Of a DNA stretch of 64,000 nucleotides, positions 38,942 to 47,823 are shown in pieces. The DNA is from Methanolinea sp. (lineage in GTDB: Archaea > Halobacteriota > Methanomicrobia > Methanomicrobiales > Methanospirillaceae). Within the stretch, counting starts at the first letter, position 1; each line of letters begins with the position of its first letter. The stretch spans positions 1 to 64,000 of the forward strand of contig JANIHI010000006.1 in assembly GCA_024518585.1 (NCBI GenBank), in the 5' to 3' direction. A program made the translations under genes and the position numbers. Under the pieces are notes generated by a model that saw nothing but the letters and a program-made list of their open reading frames with translations, made no database searches and was not told the origin of the DNA.

Positions 38942-39637
38942 TTACGCTTCCCCTTCAGGTTCTTCTTCCCTTTCGGGCTTCGTGAAAGTCTCCTGCAGGA
39001 TAATTTTCCCGATGCCCGGGATATTCTCGAATGCCTCGTGGATGATCCTGCTCCGCCACAACAGCCATCGGCGGTCATACATGATCCCCGGCGGGAGGTG
39101 GATGGTGAGAACCCCGGTCTCGAGTGACACGTCCATGTCCCTCCCCGCATACAGCCGGATAAGGCCTTTTACCTGTTCCACGGGGTCTGTGACGCACTCT
39201 TCGACCGAAAACCGGTAGGAGAGGGTCTTTCCGGCCAGGGGATGGTTGAAGTCGATGAGGACCCTGTTCCCGATGAGGTCAACAACCTTGCCCTCGCCTT
39301 TCTCGGGGATCTTGAGGATCATCCCCTTCTTTGGTTTCTCCCTGAAAGTATTCTTATTGAAGGCCTCCACCCGGCCGGGCTCATGGGCACCGAATGCCTT
39401 CGCTGGGGGGACTTCGACCTCCCCTTCCTCCCCGACCTCTTTCCCGACAAGGGCCTCCTCGAGGCCGAGGATAACATGGTGGCTCCCGACCCTTATCGTC
39501 ACCGGGCCGTATACAGCTTCGGGGTTGTAAATGCCCGCTTCTTTTGCCACTTGCTCATCGGTGGTATCAAAAACACTCCCCTCCACCCTGCCGGTGTAGC
39601 TGAGCCGGATAAAATCACCCATCTTGATTGCCATCAT
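38942..39637 (-). CDS. FKBP-type (SlyD-like) peptidyl-prolyl cis-trans isomerase
   Basis: GDFIRLSYTGRVEGSVFDTTDE...HVILGLEEALVGKEVGEEGEVEVPPAKAFG. Confidence 0.93.
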   Translation of the reverse strand: MMAIKMGDFIRLSYTGRVEGSVFDTTDEQVAKEAGIYNPEAVYGPVTIRVGSHHVILGLEEALVGKEVGEEGEVEVPPAKAFGAHEPGRVEAFNKNTFREKPKKGMILKIPEKGEGKVVDLIGNRVLIDFNHPLAGKTLSYRFSVEECVTDPVEQVKGLIRLYAGRDMDVSLETGVLTIHLPPGIMYDRRWLLWRSRIIHEAFENIPGIGKIILQETFTKPEREEEPEGEA

Positions 39638-40046
39638 AACACCCGGATATCCCTGGTTCTTGACGGGAGGAAAGGCTCCATCACCACCCCTCCCCGGAAA
39701 GGATTCCCTCTATAATTTCAAAAGTGGCGTTATATAGTTAATCGAAGGGAGCCTGGCTTTCCCCCGGTATCCCCACCCGGGTGGTCCGGGGGCATACCGA
39801 TTGACCGGAGTCCGGCGAAAATACCCAGCAATTGGTGTAATGGAGATGGAATAAGGGAAAGAGATGTTTTCTTTCCTTTAGCAGCGTGAAGTCCCCATCC
39901 TCCCGGGAGGTATGTCAAAGGGCTTTTGTCCCCCCGTCTCCAACTCTCATGGTACCAGAGGTTCACCATGTCCCCGGACACGGCAAAGAAGGAGAGACCG
40001 GGCGCGGTGCCTTCCCCCCGCCAGAATCCCCTCCCGGAGGGTCAGC

Positions 40047-40574
40047 ATGCTCGAAGTTGAACTGAAGGCCAGGGTCGCCGACCTCTCCCGCGTGCGGCAG
40101 AAGCTCACGTCGCTCCATGCAGAATTCGAAGGGAGAGTCCTTGAACGCGACCTGTACCTGGATTCGCCGAGCCGCGATTTTCGGGTCACCGACGAGGCCC
40201 TCCGTCTCCGCGAGGCCGATGGAAGGTTTACCCTCACCTACAAGGGACAGAGGAGGGGGGATTTTGCCCTCAAGGCACGGGAAGAGCTTTCCTGCGGCCT
40301 TGAATCGGGCGAGACCATGAGGAAGATCCTCCTTGCGCTGGGTTTTTCACCCGTTGCAGAAGTGGTGAAGTCAAGGGAATACTTCCGCCTCCCGGAGGCA
40401 ACCGTGACGCTTGACCAGGTAGAGGGACTCGGTGACTTTGTGGAGATCGAGATGAGGGACCCGGCCAGGACGTCACCCGAGGACCTCATCGGGCTCGCAC
40501 GGGACCTCGGTGTCACCGGAGAGCCCATCCACGAGTCCTACCTCGAACTCCTCGAGGCGTTGAAGGGGCGATAG
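40047..40574 (+). CDS. CYTH-domain protein (class IV adenylate cyclase / triphosphatase family)
   Basis: MLEVELKARVADLSRVRQKL (ExExK), RDLYLDSPSRDFRVTDEALRLRE, FVEIEM. Confidence 0.9.
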   Translation: MLEVELKARVADLSRVRQKLTSLHAEFEGRVLERDLYLDSPSRDFRVTDEALRLREADGRFTLTYKGQRRGDFALKAREELSCGLESGETMRKILLALGFSPVAEVVKSREYFRLPEATVTLDQVEGLGDFVEIEMRDPARTSPEDLIGLARDLGVTGEPIHESYLELLEALKGR

Positions 40575-40666
40575 GCCCGGGGGAAGCACGCAGTCGCCGG
40601 GTGCCGGGAAAAAAGGTCGAGGAAAAGAGGAGATCGGGGGGAGATCGAGGGACCTTCCACTTTTAT

Positions 40667-41308
40667 TTAGACCTGGACCAGTTCGATCCCGATCTCCTTT
40701 CGCACTTCGCCCAGGTGGATCATGGCACACTGCCCGAGGGCTGCCATCCCGGGGTTCACGACTTTTGTGCCTGCTTCCTCGGCAATACCCCTCTGTTCAT
40801 GGATATGTGCACAGCAGACCAGGTCAAAAGATGCCATGTGCTTCCTGACGCTCGCACTGCCGACGTGGTTTCCTCCCGCCAGGTCGAGGATGCCGAGAGG
40901 CGGGGCGTGCGAGATGAGGATGTTGTGCGTCCGCCGATCCATCCGGCCGACGAGGGAGGAGAGGATCTCATCAATCTGCTTGTCTGTCATCTCGAACGGT
41001 GTCGAAAACGGTGTCGGGTTTGATCCCCCGATCCCCACGAGGCAGACGGGGCCCATGCTGATGGACGAGCCATGGAGGCAGACGCAGTCGGAACGCTCCA
41101 GTGTGTCGAGCGTATCCCGCGGGTCGCAGTTGCCGGGTACCGCAAACGCAGGGACATCGATGCGATCGAAGAGCGCCCCCACGGCATCGGCCGGACCCAT
41201 GTTGGTGATGTCGCCGGCGATAAAAATTGCATCCGGGGAGAGTTCAAGGAAAGACTCGATCTTTCCAAATTCCCCATGCAGGTCGGCCAGCAAAAGAACA
41301 TCTTTCAT
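40667..41308 (-). CDS. Calcineurin-like metallophosphoesterase
   Basis: VLLLADLHGEFGKIESFLELSPDAIFIAGDITNMG ... AVPGNCDPRDT ... GGSNPTPF ... LISHAPPLG. Confidence 0.88.
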   Translation of the reverse strand: MKDVLLLADLHGEFGKIESFLELSPDAIFIAGDITNMGPADAVGALFDRIDVPAFAVPGNCDPRDTLDTLERSDCVCLHGSSISMGPVCLVGIGGSNPTPFSTPFEMTDKQIDEILSSLVGRMDRRTHNILISHAPPLGILDLAGGNHVGSASVRKHMASFDLVCCAHIHEQRGIAEEAGTKVVNPGMAALGQCAMIHLGEVRKEIGIELVQV

Positions 41309-41332
41309 GTGAATAATCATTCGAAGGGGTTT

Positions 41333-42433
41333 TTAAAAAAATCTTTGCGTCGGGTTACGCCACGTCCCCGTCACTTTGCCCTTCAGCGCGAGCGACCCAA
41401 GCATGCGCTCCAGTCCAGGGAGGAGGGGGCGCGGGCTTGTGCCTGCCAGCGGGGTTCCCGGGAGGGGCAGGAAGCGGTGCACGTGCACCTGCCCCCTCGC
41501 ACTCGTCCACCGGATGAGCTCTGCAGTCATTGCCTGGTCCTCGTCACTCTCCCCTGGTATCCCGACGATGAAATCCACGACGGGTGTCAAGCCTGCCTCA
41601 AGGGTCAGTTCGACCGCCCGTATGACGTCTTCCACGCTGTGTCCCCGCTCCAGGAGGGAGAGGACCCTGTCACTCCCTGACTGGGCCCCGAAGTGGAGGC
41701 GCGTGTTGCTGCAGTATGTCGTGATCATCTCGAGGGCCTGGTGGGTGACCCATTCCGGCCGGACTTCACTTGGGAAAGTTCCAAGGTAGATATTCTGCCC
41801 AGGCTTCCTGAGAGAGGCAAGGAGTGCCCTGACCTTTTCGAGGCGGGGGGTCTTTCCATCGGACCCGTATGCAAGGGCGTTTGGGGTCACGAACCGGGCA
41901 TCCCGGAATTTCCGGGCAGCCGTGACGATGGCCGGGATACTCCGGTGGCGCATTCCACGCCCAAAGATGCGGGGTGTCTGGCAGTACGTGCAGGAGTGGG
42001 GGCAGCCCCGCGAGATCTCGATGTAACCCTTCATCGTGGTAAAAGGAGGGTATGCATCGAGGCGAACGGAACTGGCAGGAGGCGAAAAGACATCACCGGT
42101 CGCAACACCCGGCGGGATCTTTCCTCCTTCCCGGATCGCGAGGAGGAGGGCCGGGAGGGTGAATTCCCCTTCGCCGACGACCACGTAGTCGGCAATTTTT
42201 ACCATTTCCCTGTGGCAGGCCGTGGCATGGGGACCGCCAACGATGGTCATACAGGGGGCATCCCGTATCTCGGGAAGGTAGCGGGGGAGGGAAAGCGAGT
42301 TCAGACTGTAACAGGTCACGTCTCCCTGGGGTGAACTGACAGGCCGGAGGATGAACCCTTCCCTCTCGCAGGCTGCATAGAGGGCAGCATAGGAGTTGCG
42401 CGATGCAGGGATGAGTCTCCAGCAGACGTCCAT
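41333..42433 (-). CDS. B12-binding-like / radical SAM protein (MJ1487-like family)
   Basis: TIVGGPHATACHREMVKIADYVVVGEGE; ISRGCPHSCTYCQTPRIFG (CxxxCxxC). Confidence 0.87.
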   Translation of the reverse strand: MDVCWRLIPASRNSYAALYAACEREGFILRPVSSPQGDVTCYSLNSLSLPRYLPEIRDAPCMTIVGGPHATACHREMVKIADYVVVGEGEFTLPALLLAIREGGKIPPGVATGDVFSPPASSVRLDAYPPFTTMKGYIEISRGCPHSCTYCQTPRIFGRGMRHRSIPAIVTAARKFRDARFVTPNALAYGSDGKTPRLEKVRALLASLRKPGQNIYLGTFPSEVRPEWVTHQALEMITTYCSNTRLHFGAQSGSDRVLSLLERGHSVEDVIRAVELTLEAGLTPVVDFIVGIPGESDEDQAMTAELIRWTSARGQVHVHRFLPLPGTPLAGTSPRPLLPGLERMLGSLALKGKVTGTWRNPTQRFF

Positions 42434-42593
42434 TTTCCCATGAGAATTGCATTTGCGGTATTCATGTTTTCTGTTCTCGCAACCGGTGGTCATCGGCAGT
42501 CAGTGGCAGGGTTAGTGCAACCGTGGCAGGGATTTTGTTTTTTGAAAAATCAGGAGGGGGGGCCAGGCCACCGTTCCCGGAAGCCCTCGCCCC

Positions 42594-43019
42594 TCAGCCC
42601 CGCGTCCTGTAGGGCACCATCTGGTCGATGATCTTGTAGGTCTGACCGTTCGTGAGTGTCACGAAGACCTCGAGCCGGTCATCAGTCCGTGACCCCTGGA
42701 ATGTCACCTCGGCACCCTTGTTTGCCTCCAGGTGTTTCTCGGTGATGACGCCGTCGGGAGTCGTCACCCGTACCAGGATATCTCTGACTGCCACCTGGCC
42801 CTTCCCACCGGCAAAGACGACGGTGAGTGTTGCATAGATGGGGTCCTTTTCGTTGACCTGGATCTCGACAGTGCTCTGGGGTGGCAGGGTCACCGTTGGT
42901 TCGGCCCCGCCGCTTCCCCGGCCCCACCCCTCGGGTTGCGCGGGTTGCCCCCCGAGGCACCCGCTGAGCAGTACTGCTCCTGATAACAGGACGAGGAGGA
43001 AGAATGAAGATCTTCTCAT
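42594..43019 (-). CDS. Predicted lipoprotein, uncharacterised
   Basis: MRRSSFFLLVLLSGAVLLSGCLGG lipobox. Confidence 0.75.
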   Translation of the reverse strand: MRRSSFFLLVLLSGAVLLSGCLGGQPAQPEGWGRGSGGAEPTVTLPPQSTVEIQVNEKDPIYATLTVVFAGGKGQVAVRDILVRVTTPDGVITEKHLEANKGAEVTFQGSRTDDRLEVFVTLTNGQTYKIIDQMVPYRTRG

Positions 43020-43058
43020 GGAGGAGTGTGGGGAGCCAGCATTCATGAGGGTATCCCT

Positions 43059-43475
43059 TCAGATCCCGGTATCGGGCAGGACCTCAACGGTCCCCTCGTC
43101 GCCATCGACCCGGAGGAGGTCACCGTCCCTGAGCCGGGAGATGCCCCCCTCGATCCTGTCGACGAGGGGTATCCTGCCCATGATGGCGCCGACCGCGATG
43201 ATGGGTTCGGCTTCCTCGTTAATCATCGCGGCCGGGGCTTTTTTATTGCGACTCAAGGCATAGAGAACGTACGACCCGACAGTCGACCCCCGGCCATGGG
43301 GAAAGACGAGGACCTTTCCCGTGATGACCTGGCCTTCCAGGGGATGGCCCTTCTCGACGACAGCTCCCGTCTCGGGGTCGACACCGGAGAGAAACGATAT
43401 CGGGGCGGGACTGACAAGTGCCCGGCCCTTCCCCGTACCCCCCGCTATCCCCCTGCCGTGGATGCGCATGATCAT
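43059..43475 (-). CDS. Aconitase X swivel-domain protein (DUF126; candidate phosphomevalonate dehydratase small subunit)
   Basis: GRGIAGGTGKGRALVSPAPISFLSGVDPETGAVVEKGHPLEGQVITGKVLVFPHGRGSTVGSYVLY. Confidence 0.88.
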   Translation of the reverse strand: MIMRIHGRGIAGGTGKGRALVSPAPISFLSGVDPETGAVVEKGHPLEGQVITGKVLVFPHGRGSTVGSYVLYALSRNKKAPAAMINEEAEPIIAVGAIMGRIPLVDRIEGGISRLRDGDLLRVDGDEGTVEVLPDTGI

Positions 43476-43513
43476 ACCACATAAATCTAGGGAGATCCAG
43501 ATATAGTGATAGC

Positions 43514-44677
43514 ATGGAAGAGAGCGTTATCCGGAACGCCGGAGCCGATACAGAACTGAAGATACAGCTAAAAATCCAGGACCTTGAGTCACAAGTCCTT
43601 GACCTCAAGGTCAAGAACGATGAGCTCCAGCGTGAAAATGCGCAGCTCAAGCGGGAAAATAACCAGCTCAAGCGCATGCCGCTGTTCGTTGCCGTCGTTG
43701 TCGACCTGCTCGACAGGGGGGAGGTCTACCTCCGCCAGATGGGAAACAACCAGGAATACTTGACACACGTCAACGACGAGATATTCCGGCAACTCAAGCC
43801 GGGGACAAAGGTTGCCGTCAATAATGCCCTGTCTATTGTGAAGATCGTCGGGACAATTTTTGATTCCCGTGTCAGGGTCATGGAACTGGAAGAGTCCCCA
43901 AATGTAACTTTCTCCCAGATCGGAGGCCTTTCCAAGGAGATCGAGGAGGTGAGGGAGGCAGTTGAGTACCCCCTCACAAAGCCCCATATTTACGAGAGGG
44001 TCGGGGTCGAACCCCCAAAGGGCATTCTCCTCTACGGGCCCCCCGGCACCGGCAAGACGCTCATTGCCAAGGCGGTTGCAAACCAGGCCCGGGCAACTTT
44101 CATCCGCATGTCGGGCAGTGAACTTGTCCACAAGTACATCGGTGAGGGCGCCCAGCTCGTTCGCGAGTTGTTTGCCCTTGCACGGGAGAAGTCGCCGTCC
44201 ATCGTCTTCATCGATGAGATCGACGCGGTGGGAAGCACGAGGACAAATGATGGCACGTCCGGGAGCGCGGAGGTCCAGCGGACCCTGATGCAGCTCCTCG
44301 CCGAGATGGACGGTTTCGACACCAGGGGAGACGTCCGGATCATGGCGGCCACGAACAGGGTCGACATGCTTGACCCCGCCCTCCTCCGGCCGGGCCGCTT
44401 CGACCGGGTCATTGCCATACCCCTGCCCGATGAGGAAGGCAGGAGGGAGATCTTAAAAATCCACACGCAGAGGATGACCCTTGGCGATGACGTCGACCTC
44501 CAGGCGGTGGTGGACATGACCAGGAACGCAACCGGTGCAGAACTCCAGGCAATCTGCCGCGAGGCCGGGATGAATGCCGTGCGCAGGGAAGCCGTCGCCG
44601 TCACCCAGGAAGACTTCCTGGGCGCGGTGAAGAAGGTCCGGGCAGAACAGACCCCGGATCTCCGGATGTACATCTGA
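43514..44677 (+). CDS. pan: Proteasome-activating nucleotidase (copy 1)
   Basis: Coiled-coil N-term, OB region, AAA+ [35 protein letters not shown]-terminus ...DLRMYI fits HbYX. Confidence 0.95.
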   Translation: MEESVIRNAGADTELKIQLKIQDLESQVLDLKVKNDELQRENAQLKRENNQLKRMPLFVAVVVDLLDRGEVYLRQMGNNQEYLTHVNDEIFRQLKPGTKVAVNNALSIVKIVGTIFDSRVRVMELEESPNVTFSQIGGLSKEIEEVREAVEYPLTKPHIYERVGVEPPKGILLYGPPGTGKTLIAKAVANQARATFIRMSGSELVHKYIGEGAQLVRELFALAREKSPSIVFIDEIDAVGSTRTNDGTSGSAEVQRTLMQLLAEMDGFDTRGDVRIMAATNRVDMLDPALLRPGRFDRVIAIPLPDEEGRREILKIHTQRMTLGDDVDLQAVVDMTRNATGAELQAICREAGMNAVRREAVAVTQEDFLGAVKKVRAEQTPDLRMYI

Positions 44678-44766
44678 TTTTTTTTCCGGGTCGTCCCCTT
44701 TTCCTGGTATGTGCGTAACCCTCTTTACAGGGACGGACCCATAGTGATTTTTGGGACCGGGAAACG

Positions 44767-45264
44767 ATGAGGGTCATCTTTGTACCCCGGGAGGGCGTTG
44801 ACCTCCACTCTGCCCTTCTCCTGTCTGAGACGAGCAGGGAGGCGCTGCGGTTCTACCAGCCGGAGAAGACTCCTGCGGGAGTGGAAGTGACGGTTGCCTC
44901 CCTGGGAAGCGGCCTCTCGCTTGCCTCTGACCTCCGGTGGTACGTCCGCCGGTACATGAGGGACGTGCTCTTCGAGATAGCACCCGGTACCTTCTGCACC
45001 CGGGAGCTGGCACAGGACATCTACTACGGCAGGGCCCCGGTCCTGAACAGGCGGTGGAGGTGGAAATGGGTCTACACTTTTCACCCGGAAGGACCGGTCA
45101 CCGGAAAATCCCCTGGATCAGATATGCCGGGGGAAAGGGAAGCTTCCGGGGGAGCCCCCGTGGGTGAGGAAAAAAGCCTCCTCCGGATCGACGTGTGGTG
45201 CACAAAAGACCAGTTCCTGGGAAAAAAGAAGGGGGACGGGGAGGAGGAAATCACTTCTTTGTGA
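44767..45264 (+). CDS. Uncharacterised protein
   Basis: 165 aa ORF, MRVIFVPREGVDLHSALLLSETSREALRFYQP; family not recognised. Confidence 0.6.
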   Translation: MRVIFVPREGVDLHSALLLSETSREALRFYQPEKTPAGVEVTVASLGSGLSLASDLRWYVRRYMRDVLFEIAPGTFCTRELAQDIYYGRAPVLNRRWRWKWVYTFHPEGPVTGKSPGSDMPGEREASGGAPVGEEKSLLRIDVWCTKDQFLGKKKGDGEEEITSL

Positions 45265-45586
45265 CCTTTTCTTCCCCAATTAGCTTCTTTGCAGTCATGA
45301 GTTCCCCAATCAGCTTCTTTGCGATCAGGAAGATGATCAGGGCGACGATGATGAAGTAGATGAGGTCAGAGAGGAACTGGCCCCATCTGATGACGATTGG
45401 GCCCAGGGCAACCTTTGCCGTCTGCCATTCTCCCCCGGGGATGAAGAATGTGAGGATGGGCATCACGATGTTGTCGACCAGGGACTTGACGAGCTGGTTC
45501 GCGGCCAGGCCCATGACAAAGGCAATGGCGAGCCCGATGATCTTGTATTCGGAGAGGAACTCCATAAATTCCTTCAGAAAACTCAT
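45251..45586 (-). CDS. mscL: MscL-family large-conductance mechanosensitive channel
   Basis: MSFLKEFMEFLSEYKIIGLAIAFVMGLAANQLVKSLVDNIVMPILTFFIPGG ... FLSDLIYFIIVALIIFLIAKKL. Confidence 0.85.
   Translation of the reverse strand: MSFLKEFMEFLSEYKIIGLAIAFVMGLAANQLVKSLVDNIVMPILTFFIPGGEWQTAKVALGPIVIRWGQFLSDLIYFIIVALIIFLIAKKLIGELMTAKKLIGEEKVTKK
45271..45330. repeat. Two imperfect tandem 30-bp units inside mscL 3' end
   Basis: cttccccaattagcttctttgcagtcatga / gttccccaatcagcttctttgcgatcagga; encodes AKKLIGE twice. Confidence 0.8.
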
Positions 45587-45743
45587 TTTTTTCACCTGGG
45601 GAAGAGGTAAGCAAAATAGTATTTAAAGGTTTTTCCCCGCGGCGCTTGGACAGGACGCGTGGGATGACCCCCGGTCACGGGTGACAAAGCAGGGGTAAAA
45701 ACCTGCCTGAAATGGAATCAAGAAAAAAGGAAAAAATGGATAC

Positions 45744-46982
45744 CTAGGCAAACATCGCGCCATACCCGCTCTTGAAGACATGGCGCTCGAAGTCCTGGCC
45801 GATCTTCTCGATCGCGTCGAGGAAATCCTCGCGGGAGACGGCTTCGCGTTCCCGGCGTATGGCAAACATCCCGGCCTCCATGCAGATCGCCTTGAGATCC
45901 GCACCGTTCTTGCCCTCCGTCAAGCCTGCAATCTCCTCGAGGCTCACGCTCCCATCCAGGTTCATCTTCCTCGTGTGGACCTTGAGGATGGCGACCCTTC
46001 CCTGGACGTCGGGGAGGGGTATCTCGATGATGCGGTCGAAACGTCCCGGCCGGAGGAGGGCACGGTCAAGGATATCGATGCGGTTCGTGGCACCGATTAT
46101 CTTGACATCCCCCCGGCGCTCAAACCCGTCCATCCCTGCGAGCAGCTGCATCAGGGTCCGCTGGACCTCCCGGTCTCCCGATGTGGTGGATTCCGTCCGG
46201 GACGCACCCACCGCGTCGATCTCGTCGATGAAGATGATCGTCGGCGATTTCTTCTTGGCGAGGTCAAAGAGTTCCCGCACGAGGCGTGCCCCCTCACCGA
46301 TGTATTTCTGGACGAGCTCGGACCCGACGACCCGCAGGAAATGTGCGTTGGTCTCGTGGGCAACGGCACGGGCAAGGAGTGTCTTTCCCGTTCCCGGCGG
46401 GCCATGGAGGAGGACGCCTTTCGGGGGTTCTATCCCGACACGTTCAAAGAGTTCCGGTTTCTTGAGCGGGAGTTCCACTGCTTCCCTGATCTCGTTGATC
46501 TGGAGGTCGAGACCCCCGATATCTGCGTAGGTCTCCTCCGGGCTCTCGATGACCTCCATCCCGTAGACCTGGGCATCGTAGCTCTCAGGGAGGATATCGA
46601 TGACCGCGAGGGACTGCTGGTTCAGCGTGCACCGGACCCCTGGCTTGAGCTTCTCGGGGTCGATGCACATGGAGCTCCGGACCATGAAACGGGGGCCTGC
46701 ACTGCTCCTGACAACGACCCTGCCATTGTCAAGGACGTCCGTGATTGTCCCGACGATCAGGGGGGGGCTTCGTAACTGCTCGATCTCGCTCTTGAGCTTC
46801 CTGACTTCACGCTCGTACCTGATCTTCTGGGTCTCGATGTATCTCTTGTCCGATTCAATCTGGCGGATCTGCTCGCGCAGTTCCAGGTTGCGGGTCTCCA
46901 TGTGGGTAACCCTGTCCAGGAGGTACCGGTAGAGCTCCTCGGGGTTCTGTGGTTCCTGGGATTGGCGGGCACTTTCCACCAT
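45744..46982 (-). CDS. Proteasome-activating nucleotidase paralog (copy 2)
   Basis: AAA+ [64 protein letters not shown]-terminal coiled coil; C-terminus ...GYGAMFA. Confidence 0.93.
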   Translation of the reverse strand: MVESARQSQEPQNPEELYRYLLDRVTHMETRNLELREQIRQIESDKRYIETQKIRYEREVRKLKSEIEQLRSPPLIVGTITDVLDNGRVVVRSSAGPRFMVRSSMCIDPEKLKPGVRCTLNQQSLAVIDILPESYDAQVYGMEVIESPEETYADIGGLDLQINEIREAVELPLKKPELFERVGIEPPKGVLLHGPPGTGKTLLARAVAHETNAHFLRVVGSELVQKYIGEGARLVRELFDLAKKKSPTIIFIDEIDAVGASRTESTTSGDREVQRTLMQLLAGMDGFERRGDVKIIGATNRIDILDRALLRPGRFDRIIEIPLPDVQGRVAILKVHTRKMNLDGSVSLEEIAGLTEGKNGADLKAICMEAGMFAIRREREAVSREDFLDAIEKIGQDFERHVFKSGYGAMFA

Positions 46983-47013
46983 TTTTCTGCCTCGAATAAG
47001 TATATAGGGAAAA

Positions 47014-47532
47014 ATGTCTATAAAGATGTTTGCGACGAGTATGCAGTGCGAAATGTGCGGTGGCAGGATCCACGGCAATCCAAAGACTATTCGTGTGGAA
47101 GGGGCAGTCCTCGAGGTCTGTGCCCAGTGCGCCCGGTATGGGACGGAGGTGCAGGCACCCCAAAAGCCCGGGCCACGTGCAGGCGCTGTACCCCGCGCGC
47201 CTGTGGCAGGCACCCAAAGGAGGAAAAAGGATGTTTTCGACCTGATCGAGGGCGAAATCGTGGAGGATTACGGGGAAAGGATCCGCAATGCCCGCATGGA
47301 GAGGGGCTGGTCACAAAAGGAACTCGCATTGCAGCTCAAGGAGAAAGAACTCCTTATCAAGAAGATCGAGAAGGGAGACCTCATCCCTGAGGATGACGTG
47401 CGCCGGAAGCTCGAAAAGGCACTGAATATCCGGTTGATAGACTCGCCTGACGAGGAATCTGCGAAGAAGACCGGGGGAAAGGTTGTCCCCACCCTCGGCG
47501 ACGTGATCTCCCTCAAGAAGATCAAAAAGTGA
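47014..47532 (+). CDS. Archaeal multiprotein bridging factor 1-like transcription factor
   Basis: [34 protein letters not shown] zinc ribbon + [55 protein letters not shown]. Start could be 47026 or 47041. Confidence 0.9.
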   Translation: MSIKMFATSMQCEMCGGRIHGNPKTIRVEGAVLEVCAQCARYGTEVQAPQKPGPRAGAVPRAPVAGTQRRKKDVFDLIEGEIVEDYGERIRNARMERGWSQKELALQLKEKELLIKKIEKGDLIPEDDVRRKLEKALNIRLIDSPDEESAKKTGGKVVPTLGDVISLKKIKK

Positions 47533-47581
47533 TGCTTTTCCCCGGTGGGAGTTCCCGGGACTACCCTCCCTGTCCCGTCAT

Positions 47582-47590
47582 GTTTATATA
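47582..47590 (+). promoter_or_regulatory. TATA-like box for the aromatic operon leader
   Basis: gtttatatag, centred ~30 bp upstream of ATG 47616. Confidence 0.55.
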
Positions 47591-47615
47591 GACATTCCAC
47601 CAACATCTTTTCTTA

Positions 47616-47663
47616 ATGCTGGGTGAGTGTTTTTTCGCCGGTGAGGGTCTTTATCTTTACTAG
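47616..47663 (+). CDS. Candidate aromatic-rich leader peptide MLGECFFAGEGLYLY
   Basis: ATG CTG GGT GAG TGT TTT TTC GCC GGT GAG GGT CTT TAT CTT TAC TAG; 4 of 15 residues are Phe/Tyr; ~160 nt upstream of the aromatic operon. Confidence 0.5.
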   Translation: MLGECFFAGEGLYLY

Positions 47664-47770
47664 CAACGTCTCTTGCCCGTGCATTGGTACGCCTGTTCTC
47701 GTGTGGCCTTTGAAGGGAGCGGAGGCTTTCTTCGCGGACTGCACGTATTGTGGCTATTTTAGGTATTTTA

Positions 47771-47792
47771 GCTGAGTCCATCAGCCGTTTTT
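47771..47792 (+). terminator. Hairpin plus T5 tract in the aromatic operon leader
   Basis: GCTGA-GTCCA-TCAGC-CG-TTTTT, about 30 nt before the first structural gene. Confidence 0.5.
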
Positions 47793-47823
47793 GGTAAATG
47801 CGCTGCATGGATGGGAGTTTACA

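Noticed and set aside
47661-47663. Pyrrolysine read-through of the leader TAG
   Set aside because: No pylT/pylS evidence in the window and Methanomicrobiales generally lack Pyl; re-initiation or chance is simpler.
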